Assembly: GCF_003574445.1 (NCBI RefSeq)
Contig: NZ_KZ984550.1
Span: 62,001-126,000, forward strand
DNA: 64,000 nt
DNA from: Streptomyces sp. YIM 130001
GTDB lineage: Bacteria; Actinomycetota; Actinomycetes; Streptomycetales; Streptomycetaceae
Direction of reading: 5' to 3'
Position 1 is the first letter of the stretch. Each line of letters begins with the position of its first letter. Shown in pieces: positions 34,811 to 41,795 of this stretch. The position numbers and the translations under genes are program-made. The notes under the pieces are model-generated. The model saw only the letters and a program-made list of their open reading frames with translations, had not been told where the DNA came from and did no database searches.

Positions 34811-34963
34811 CCGTCCGTGCGCATCGCCTCCGTGCCCTGCGTCCGCGTCCACACCTCGGGCCGTCCGCACACGGCCCGCTGATGCGTCGCCCGCCTCGCC
34901 GGCGGCGAGCGGATCCAGGTCCGCTCCGCCGGTTCGGTCCCCGCCGACCAGGACAAGGCCGTC
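34811..34963 (+). pseudogene. arsC: Remnant of arsC (arsenate reductase, low-Mr PTP type)
   Basis: In one frame this stretch reads CVRVHTSGR, then a TGA at 34880-34882, then ARLAGGERIQVRSAGS and VPADQ. Thioredoxin-type ArsC proteins have a catalytic loop CVHN(S/A)GRSQ followed about 18 residues later by LAG-x-x-(V/I)-x-VRSAGSxPAD. The VRSAGS block is well preserved, while the catalytic loop is damaged and an in-frame stop has arisen. The rest of the gene is not recognisable. An arsC is otherwise missing from this ars locus. Orientation is opposite to arsR2-arsB. Confidence 0.65.
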
Positions 34964-35185
34964 CCCACCGGTGATCCGTCACCCGACCCTGGCCGACTTC
35001 GCAGCACCGGAACCGCCCTGCCCGACACCGGACGCCTGACCGGCCCTTCCGCCACAGATCCTCACACCCCCCGGCCTCCGCCGCCCAACCCGTCCGGCCG
35101 AGCCGTGGTGCGCAGGGGCGGGACCGGTGCGGATCCCGCTCGTTCACCAAGGGAAAGGATCAAGACTTCAGGAAGCAGGCCCGCT

Positions 35186-36322
35186 GTGACGACGTCCACG
35201 ACCCTCACGCCTGACCGCAACGCCCACGCCCAGGGCCGTCCGCCGCCGCGCCCGGCCCGCGATCCGTTCTTCGACAACGCCAAGTTCCTGCTGGTCGTCC
35301 TCGTGGTGGTCGGGCACAACTGGGCGGCGCTCGTGCGGGACATGGACACCATCAAGGCCGCGTACTCGGTGGTCTACCTCTTCCACATGCCGGCGTTCAT
35401 CCTGCTGTGCGGCCTGTTCTCGCGGGGCTTCACCGGGACGGGGCCGCAGATCCGGGCGCTGATCGCCCGGGTGCTCGTGCCCTATCTGGTCTTCACCGTC
35501 GCGTACAAGGGGCTCTACGTCGTGATCTCGGGGGCCGAGTTCACGCTGAAGCCGGCGGAGCCGACGTATCTGCTGTGGTTCTTGATGGCGCTGTTCCTGT
35601 GGCGGCTCAGTGCGCCGGTGTGGCGGGCCCTGCGCTACCCGGTGGCCGTCGCCGTGGTGATCTCGCTCGCCGCCGGGCTGACCGAGGTCACCGCCCAGAT
35701 GGCGATGCCGCGGGTGCTGATGTTCCTGCCGTGGTTCGTGCTCGGTCTGCAGCTGCGGCCCGAACACTTCCACCGGCTGCGGACCCGCGCGGTACGGCGC
35801 TGCGCCCCGGTCGTGCTGCTCACCGCGCTGGCCGGCGCCTACGTCCTCGCGCCGCGGATCAACGCCACCTGGTTCTACATGTCGGCCAACCACCACGCGC
35901 TGGGCACCGGCGTGTTCGGCTACGTGCTGATGCGGCTGCTGCTCTTCGCGCTCTCCGGCGCGCTGATCGTGGCGTTCCTGGCGCTGGTGCCGGCCCGCAG
36001 GACCACGTTCACCGCGCTCGGGGCGGTGACGATGTTCCCGTTCCTGGTGCACGGGCTGCTGGTGCAGACGGGCAAGGCGTACGGCGTCTACGAGCACCTC
36101 GGCCGGCTCGGGGCGACGGCGGCGGTGGTGCTCGCGCTCTTCGGCTTCGCACTGACCGTGGTGCTGTCCAGTACGCCGGTGCGACGGGTGCTGCGGCCGG
36201 TGGTGGAGCCCCGCTTCCCGAAGGGCCTGGTGCCGGCCGACTCGGGCACGGCTCCGGACGCCGGCGCGCGCACCGACACCGCCCGGGACGCGGATACGGC
36301 CCGGGCGGGGCACGGAAGTTAG
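35186..36322 (+). CDS. Acyltransferase family 3 membrane protein
   Basis: The protein has 378 residues and about ten membrane helices. The N-terminal motif FFDNAKFLLVVLVVVGH contains the conserved His of the acyltransferase-3 family, which O-acetylates sugars and antibiotics; the layout resembles fucose 4-O-acetylase. The C-terminus is a Asp/Ala-rich tail. GTG 35186 is taken as start (AGGAAG upstream); the frame is open to 35105. No acceptor can be deduced. It appears to be a single gene. Confidence 0.88.
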   Translation: MTTSTTLTPDRNAHAQGRPPPRPARDPFFDNAKFLLVVLVVVGHNWAALVRDMDTIKAAYSVVYLFHMPAFILLCGLFSRGFTGTGPQIRALIARVLVPYLVFTVAYKGLYVVISGAEFTLKPAEPTYLLWFLMALFLWRLSAPVWRALRYPVAVAVVISLAAGLTEVTAQMAMPRVLMFLPWFVLGLQLRPEHFHRLRTRAVRRCAPVVLLTALAGAYVLAPRINATWFYMSANHHALGTGVFGYVLMRLLLFALSGALIVAFLALVPARRTTFTALGAVTMFPFLVHGLLVQTGKAYGVYEHLGRLGATAAVVLALFGFALTVVLSSTPVRRVLRPVVEPRFPKGLVPADSGTAPDAGARTDTARDADTARAGHGS

Positions 36323-36361
36323 AGCTTGTCGTTCGGATTCCGTGGGAGCTGCGCAGCTGGA

Positions 36362-36408
36362 GTCAGGCGGTCTCCGGCTGGACGGCAGGGTCAGGCGGTC
36401 TCCAGCTG
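36362..36408. repeat. Short direct repeat at the end of the LuxR-type regulator
   Basis: Two 19-bp copies of GTCAGGCGGTCTCCRGCTG (one mismatch) start 28 bp apart. The second encodes the regulator's last residues and stop codon; the first duplicates them just beyond. Confidence 0.8.
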
Positions 36409-37053
36409 CGGGATGCCGATCCCGGCCGCCGGGACGGAGGGCCGTGCCGGCGTACCGCGCAGCAGTTCACGCCGGTTGCCGACGCCCAGCTTGCGGAAGA
36501 CGCTGCTGACGTGGTTCTTGACGGTCTGGTGGGCGAGCACGAGTTGCTCGGCTATCTCCTCGTTGGAGTAGCGGCGAAGGAGCAGCGCGAGCACCTCGTT
36601 CTCCCGGCCGGTCAGATCGGGAGCGTGGGACAGGTCGCCCGGTGTGGAGGCCGGCGACGTCTCCTGCTCACGGAGCCATACGACGCGTTCGCCGCGGTGG
36701 GTCTTGCTGATGGCGTCCACGAGCCGGCCGCAGGACGTGCTCTTGTGCACGAAGCTGTCGGCCCCGGCGGAGAGCGCCGCGATGACGTCGGCCGGGGCGG
36801 TCGACCCGGAGAAGACGAGCACCCGTGGGGACTGCGGCAGAGCCTTGAGCCGCCGCAGGAAGTCCCCGTCGAACCCCGGCTCGCTTCCGGACAACTCCGT
36901 GATGACGAGGCCCGCGCGAGTCCGGCGGGACTCGCGCAGGGCTTCGTCCGCATCAGCCACCTCACCGAGCACCGAGATCCCGGTCCCCTCGCTGACGAGT
37001 GCGCTCAGCGCCAGGCGCACACACGGATGACCGTCAACGATGACTACTCCCAT
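36391..37053 (-). CDS. LuxR-family response regulator with atypical receiver
   Basis: The protein has 220 residues. The receiver keeps the fold and the conserved Lys (FVHKS), but the acidic pair reads VDG and the phosphoacceptor position reads ITELS, a Glu in place of Asp. The C-terminal LuxR HTH is intact (LTGRENEVLALLLRRYSNEEIAEQL...KNHVSSVFRKL). No sensor kinase is adjacent. It is likely an orphan regulator that works without aspartyl phosphorylation, possibly locked in an active state by the Glu. Confidence 0.88.
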   Translation of the reverse strand: MGVVIVDGHPCVRLALSALVSEGTGISVLGEVADADEALRESRRTRAGLVITELSGSEPGFDGDFLRRLKALPQSPRVLVFSGSTAPADVIAALSAGADSFVHKSTSCGRLVDAISKTHRGERVVWLREQETSPASTPGDLSHAPDLTGRENEVLALLLRRYSNEEIAEQLVLAHQTVKNHVSSVFRKLGVGNRRELLRGTPARPSVPAAGIGIPQLETA

Positions 37054-37585
37054 CGCTCCCCCTCACCACACGCATCGATAACCCGCGGTGTCGGAACTGC
37101 AGTTGCGGAACGCATCGCAGATTGATTCACCGCCCACGAAACGCTAGCAGCGGAATTCCGCCAATCGTCGGCCCACCGCAGTATTTGGGCCCAGGCCCAG
37201 TCCATTCCGCTTTGTGGGCCCAAGGGCCCGGGCCCGGGGGCCCATTGACGCGGCACAGAGCGGAAAATCGTCGCCCGGTTTCCGTCGCCTGCGGTCGGAC
37301 GGATATCCCCCACCTGCATAAATGCACGCCACCGCAGCGGCGCACCGCCGACCGTAAATTCTCTTCGGAAGCGGCCATATCCAGCCGCCCGCAAGGTCAT
37401 TAACGAGCCATGTTTCGAACCGGACGCCGAGGCTTAGCGTTACTGACATTGGATTCTCGGCGCGACTTCACTGCCAGGCCACGGACATGCAGGGACACGA
37501 CAAACTTCGGGGATGCGGAAGGGCGGCCAGGACGCCCCGCAGCGCCCCGGCCTCCCCGCACATCGCGTCTCGGCCGGCCGGAACC
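37054..37585. other. 532-bp spacer upstream of the orphan regulator
   Basis: It contains no gene that I recognise. It is A/T-richer around 37100-37190 and 37330-37460 and carries the GGGCCC cluster listed separately. It must hold the regulator's promoter and the end of the iron-transporter transcript. Confidence 0.6.
37187..37243. repeat. Cluster of five GGGCCC palindromes
   Basis: GGGCCC hexamers start at 37187, 37216, 37224, 37230 and 37238. The outer context TTGGGCCCA (37185) and TGGGCCCAA (37215) also form an inverted repeat with a 21-nt spacer. It lies about 130-190 bp upstream of the orphan regulator start. Confidence 0.85.
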
Positions 37586-39706
37586 TCAGGCCTTCGACCG
37601 CCAGAGCAGCCAGCCGAAGTACGGCGCACCGATGACCGCCGTGATGATGCCGACCGGGATCTGCGCGGGCGCGATGACGGTCCGTCCGACGGCGTCCGCG
37701 ACGACCACCAGGAAGGCACCGAGCAACGCCGCCACCGGCACGACCCGCGCGTTCCGCTGCCCCACCAGGGCGCGCGCCGCGTGCGGCGCCACCAGACCGA
37801 CGAATCCGATCACGCCGACCGCGGCGACCGCGGCGGCGGTCAGCAGGACGGCGATGCCGAGCAGCGTGAGCCGGGTGACCGCGGGCCGCACACCGAGCAG
37901 CCGGGGAGTGTCCGCGTCCAGGCCGATCAGGTCGAGTTCGCGGCGCATGACGAACAGCACCGGCAGCGTGACGGCCAGCACCAGGAGCACCGGCAGCACC
38001 TCGGGGAAGGTCCGTCCGTACGTCGAACCGGCAAGCCACACCATGGCCTTGGTCGCGTTGTGCGGGTCGGTGAGCACGATCAGGAGACTCACCACCGCTG
38101 ACGTGCCGGCGGACACACCGATGCCGATCAGGACCAAGACGTTCTGCTCGAGGCCGCGGCGGGCGGCGAGTCCGAAGACCAGGGCGGCGGCCACCGCGGC
38201 GCCCGCGAGCGCCGAGCCGCCGATGAACCAGAAGCTCGCCAGCGGCACGACGGTGATCGTCACGATCGCGCCGACTCCGGCGCCGCCGACCACACCGAGG
38301 ATGGCCGGTTCGGCGAGCGGGTTACGGGACACGGCCTGCACCACCGCACCCGCCACGGCGAGCGCGGCACCGGCGAGCAGAGCGGCCACGACCCTGGGCA
38401 CCCGGGTGTCGAGCACGTAGGACACATAGGAACCGGCCCGGCCGCCGAGCCAGTTGACCACGTCGCCGAGGAGCAGTCGGGCGTCGCCGAGCAGGAGGGC
38501 GGCGACGAGCGCGGCCAGTAGTCCGGCGGCCACGACGACCAGGGTGACGACGAACGTACGGCGGCTGCGCAGCCTGGCGAAGGCGGTCGCCCGGTCGGAC
38601 TTGCCCGCGTCCTTGGAGCGGTAGGCGAGCACGACCAGGACCACGGCGCCGAAGAAGCTGGTGACGATTCCGGTCGGTACGGCGGTGCTCGCCTGCGCGC
38701 CGAACGCCGCGCGCAGCAGCACATCGGCGCCGAGCACCACGAGGACACCCGTCACCGCCGAGGCCGGTACGAACACCCGGTGCCTGAGCAGCCCGGGCGC
38801 CCAGGCGCCTGCGAACCGGGTGATCGCCGGCGCGCAGAGGCCCACGAATCCGACCGGTCCCGCGATGGTGACGGACACCGCCGCCAGCATCACCGCGAGC
38901 ACCACCGCCACCGCGCGGGTGAGCCGGGGGCTGACACCGACGACCGCTGCGCCGTCGTCACCGAGCGCCAGGATGTCGAGCCGCCGGCCGAGCAGCACCA
39001 GGCCGATCAGGGCGAGTACCGCGACCGGCGCGAGCCGGGCGACGTACTCCATGCCGATCTGGGCGAGCGAGCCCTCGCCCCAGGCGTAGAGCCCGGTCGT
39101 CTGCTGTTCGCGCAGGATGAGCAGCATCTGGGTCAGGCTGGTGAGCGCGAGGGTGAGCGCGGAGCCCGCCAGGACGAGCCGGATCGGGCCCGCACCGGCG
39201 CGGGAGATGCCGAGGACCACCGCGGCCGCGGCGAGTCCGCCGACGAAGGCGGTGCCGCCGGCCAGGAAGGCGGGCAGCGTGAGACCGAACGCGGCGACCA
39301 CGACGACCGCGAAATGCGCTCCGGCGTTCACGGCGAGCGTGTCGGGCGAGGCGAGGACGTTGCGCGACACCGACTGCAGGGCCGCGCCGGACGCGCCGAG
39401 CGCACAGCCCACGACCAGTCCGGCGGCGAGCCGCGGCAACCGCGAGGAGACCAGGACGGCATCCGCCTGGCTGTCGCCGCTGTCCGACCACAGGCTGCTG
39501 AACGCCCGCCACACGGTGGGCAGATCGAGGGCCGCGGTGCCCTGGCTGACGTGCACGGCGGCGAGTACGAGTACGCCGAAGGCGGCCGCGGCCGTGAGCA
39601 GCGCGGTGCGCCGGGTGTTGCGGCGACGCGTGGCCGCGCCGGCCGGCTTCCCCTCGGTGGGGTCGGCGGCCGGCGCGGACTTCGTCGCGGGTGCGGTCAC
39701 GCTCAC
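37586..39706 (-). CDS. Fused FecCD-type siderophore ABC permease
   Basis: The protein has 706 residues. Two FecCD domains of about 330 residues each are joined (FhuB-like), giving about 20 membrane helices. Both halves show the family motifs: SRLPRLAAGLVVGCALGASGAALQ and TRVPRVVAALLAGAALAVAGAVVQ near each start, and GFVGLCAPAITR and GFVGLVAPHAAR near the coupling helix. The GTG start overlaps the binding-protein stop by 4 bp. It imports ferric siderophore with the lipoprotein and ATPase encoded upstream. Confidence 0.93.
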   Translation of the reverse strand: MSVTAPATKSAPAADPTEGKPAGAATRRRNTRRTALLTAAAAFGVLVLAAVHVSQGTAALDLPTVWRAFSSLWSDSGDSQADAVLVSSRLPRLAAGLVVGCALGASGAALQSVSRNVLASPDTLAVNAGAHFAVVVVAAFGLTLPAFLAGGTAFVGGLAAAAVVLGISRAGAGPIRLVLAGSALTLALTSLTQMLLILREQQTTGLYAWGEGSLAQIGMEYVARLAPVAVLALIGLVLLGRRLDILALGDDGAAVVGVSPRLTRAVAVVLAVMLAAVSVTIAGPVGFVGLCAPAITRFAGAWAPGLLRHRVFVPASAVTGVLVVLGADVLLRAAFGAQASTAVPTGIVTSFFGAVVLVVLAYRSKDAGKSDRATAFARLRSRRTFVVTLVVVAAGLLAALVAALLLGDARLLLGDVVNWLGGRAGSYVSYVLDTRVPRVVAALLAGAALAVAGAVVQAVSRNPLAEPAILGVVGGAGVGAIVTITVVPLASFWFIGGSALAGAAVAAALVFGLAARRGLEQNVLVLIGIGVSAGTSAVVSLLIVLTDPHNATKAMVWLAGSTYGRTFPEVLPVLLVLAVTLPVLFVMRRELDLIGLDADTPRLLGVRPAVTRLTLLGIAVLLTAAAVAAVGVIGFVGLVAPHAARALVGQRNARVVPVAALLGAFLVVVADAVGRTVIAPAQIPVGIITAVIGAPYFGWLLWRSKA

Positions 39707-40680
39707 TTGGTCAGGGCGCCCACGAGCGCGTCGACGTAATCCGACATGGAAGCGGTGGCGCCGAACATCCAGATGCCGTCGGGCAGTCGGTGCACCTGGT
39801 CCTTCTTGACGAACGGCAGCGACTTCCAGACCGCGTTGTCCTTCAGGCCCTCGGCGAACGGGTCGCCGCCGTCGGTGGCGTTGGCGATGTAGACGAACCG
39901 TGCGTCGCCGACCTTGGTGAGGCCCTCGACGTCGGTGGCGCCCAGGCCGTACGCCTTGTCGCCCTTGACCTTCCACGGGCTCTTCAGGCCGAGTTCGGTG
40001 TTGACGTCGGTGAGCAGGGAGCCCTTGACGAAGGGGCGCACCGAGACCTGGTTGCCCTCCTGCCAGCCGTCGGCGACCGCGACCTGCTCGCCGTCGAGCC
40101 CGGCGTCCGCGAGCTTCTTGCGTCCTTGGGCGAGCTTCTTCTCGAAGGCCTCGATCTGGCTGTCGGCCTTGTCCTCGGTGCCGGTGGCCTTGGCGATCAG
40201 CTTCAGGTTCTCCTTCATCTGATCGATCTGCCGGGTGGCGTCGGCGGACTTGAGGACGATCACCGGTGCGGCCTTGGAGAGCTGGGCGACCGCGGCGTCC
40301 GAGAGGTCGTTCGTCGCGATGATCAGATCCGGCTTCAGCTTGGCGACGGTGTCGACGCTGGGCTCGCCGCGGGTGCCGATGTCGGTGGGCTTGTTCTTGA
40401 GCGGGGCGGCGGTGTCCCAGGCCGTGTAGCCCTTGACGTCGGCGACGCCCACCGGGTCGACGCCGAGCGAGACCAGGGATTCGACGCCGTTCCACTCGGT
40501 GCCGACGACACGCTTGGCCGGGCCGTCGAGCTCGACCTTCTTGCCGCGGGAGTCGGCGAGCGTGAGCGCGGAGTCGCCGCCCTTCGACTCCTCCTCCGGC
40601 GCTTCGGTGGTGCCGCACCCGGCGAGGGCGACCGCGGCGACGGCGACGAACACGGGCCAGGCCCGGAGCTTGGACGTCAT
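39703..40680 (-). CDS. Iron-siderophore substrate-binding lipoprotein
   Basis: The protein has 325 residues. The lipoprotein signal peptide ends in the lipobox LAGC at residue 22. The body is a FecB/FhuD-type binding protein (RVVGTEWNGVESLVSLGV, LKPDLIIATND, then a long backbone helix around 145-190). It captures ferric siderophore outside the membrane. It lies 6 bp after the ATPase gene and overlaps the permease gene. The ATPase-binding protein-fused permease order resembles the streptomycete CdtABC hydroxamate system; the ligand is not proven. Confidence 0.92.
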   Translation of the reverse strand: MTSKLRAWPVFVAVAAVALAGCGTTEAPEEESKGGDSALTLADSRGKKVELDGPAKRVVGTEWNGVESLVSLGVDPVGVADVKGYTAWDTAAPLKNKPTDIGTRGEPSVDTVAKLKPDLIIATNDLSDAAVAQLSKAAPVIVLKSADATRQIDQMKENLKLIAKATGTEDKADSQIEAFEKKLAQGRKKLADAGLDGEQVAVADGWQEGNQVSVRPFVKGSLLTDVNTELGLKSPWKVKGDKAYGLGATDVEGLTKVGDARFVYIANATDGGDPFAEGLKDNAVWKSLPFVKKDQVHRLPDGIWMFGATASMSDYVDALVGALTK

Positions 40681-40686
40681 GAGGGT

Positions 40687-41628
40687 TCAGGACCTTTCGA
40701 GGCGGCGGTGGTGTCGGCCCAGCGCGCGGGTTCGGGGGACGCCCGTGGCGGGGTCGCTCTCGACCTCGATACGGATGCCGTAGGTATCGGTGAGCCGCTC
40801 GGACTCGTACACGTCGGCGGGAGTGCCGGCGGCGCTCACGCGGCCCTCGGCGAGCAGGACGACCTGGTCCGCCACCGCGGCCGCCTGGTCGAGGTCGTGC
40901 AGGACGACTCCGACCGTGACGCCGTGGGTGTCGGCGAGGTCGCGGATCAGGTCGAGGATCTCGACCTGATAGCGCAGGTCCAGGTGGTTGGTCGGCTCGT
41001 CGAGGAGCAGTACGTCGGTGTCCTGGGCGAGGCAGCAGGCGAGCCAGACGCGCTGCAACTGGCCGCCGGACAGCTGCTCGACGCCGCGGTCGGCGAACGC
41101 GACGACGTCGGTGACGGCGAGCGCGTGCTCGACCACCCCGGGGCCGTCGGGGTCGGTGCCGCGGAAGCGGTGCCGGTAGGGGTGGCGGCCGAAGGCGACC
41201 ACGTCGCGGACACTGAGTCCGGAGGGTGCGGTTCGGCTCTGGGCGAGCATGGTGATACGGCGGGCGAACTCGTTGCGGGACAGGGTCAGGGCGTCCAGCT
41301 GCTCGGGGTCTCCGTCATTGGCGCTCCCGTTCCGGGAGCCGTCGCCGGGAGCCTTTTCGCGCGGCACGGTCACGCTGCCGGTGCGGGCGCGGTGCAGGCG
41401 GGCGACGGCGCGCAGGAGGGTGGACTTGCCGCTGCCGTTCGGGCCGATCAGCGCGGTCACCTTGCCGCGCGGGAGGTTCAGATCGGCGGCGTGCACCACG
41501 TCGACGCCGTCGTAGCCGACGGTGAGCGCGGCCGCGGCCAGGCCCACGCTCGGCGCGGCGTCGCCCTCCAGGGGCTGCGCACGCCGGCGCTGCGGTATGC
41601 CGTCTCGGTCGAGGTCACTCACCTTCAC
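40687..41628 (-). CDS. Siderophore ABC transporter ATPase (FepC/FhuC type)
   Basis: The protein has 313 residues. It has Walker A GPNGSGKST, signature LSGGQLQRVWLA, Walker B VLLLDEPTNHLD and H-loop VLHDLDQA. A 25-residue non-conserved head and an insert at about 90-112 are unusual. GTG 41628 lies only 5 bp from the iron box, with a possible -10 (TAACCT or TAGGCT) inside the box, so the transcript may be leaderless. It is the first gene of the uptake operon. Confidence 0.92.
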   Translation of the reverse strand: MKVSDLDRDGIPQRRRAQPLEGDAAPSVGLAAAALTVGYDGVDVVHAADLNLPRGKVTALIGPNGSGKSTLLRAVARLHRARTGSVTVPREKAPGDGSRNGSANDGDPEQLDALTLSRNEFARRITMLAQSRTAPSGLSVRDVVAFGRHPYRHRFRGTDPDGPGVVEHALAVTDVVAFADRGVEQLSGGQLQRVWLACCLAQDTDVLLLDEPTNHLDLRYQVEILDLIRDLADTHGVTVGVVLHDLDQAAAVADQVVLLAEGRVSAAGTPADVYESERLTDTYGIRIEVESDPATGVPRTRALGRHHRRLERS

Positions 41629-41633
41629 GGCGA

Positions 41634-41652
41634 TGAGGTTAGCCTAACCTTA
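41634..41652. promoter_or_regulatory. Iron box (DmdR/DtxR-type operator)
   Basis: TGAGGTTAG-C-CTAACCTTA is a 19-bp dyad with one mismatch, close to the actinobacterial iron box TTAGGTTAGGCTAACCTAA. It lies 5 bp upstream of the ATPase start and would block transcription when iron is plentiful. Overlap with the presumed -10 element supports direct repression. Confidence 0.85.
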
Positions 41653-41795
41653 GGCTTCTCCGGAATCCGCCTCGGACGTCCGAGCACTTCAGCGGCCCTT
41701 CGCGCGCCCCTGGCGCACCACCCGCGGAACGCACCGCCCCGCCTGGCGAACCGGCCCCGCCGGTAGCATCGCGGCGCGGAAGCAAGGGGGCGCAC

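Larger units (their letters stand above)
34664..35185. other. 522-bp spacer between arsR2 and the acyltransferase gene
   Basis: It contains the arsR2 operator, the degenerate arsC remnant described separately and presumably the acyltransferase promoter. No intact gene is recognised. Confidence 0.6.

Noticed and set aside
34710..35039. 109-residue Pro/Ala-rich frame after arsR2
   Set aside because: Composition is typical of non-coding high-G+C sequence; the only meaningful similarity in this region is the arsC-like frame.
37586..40618. 1010-residue minus-strand reading through the binding-protein gene into the permease
   Set aside because: The first 300 residues are an out-of-frame reading of the binding-protein gene. 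The true permease begins at GTG 39706, overlapping the previous stop.
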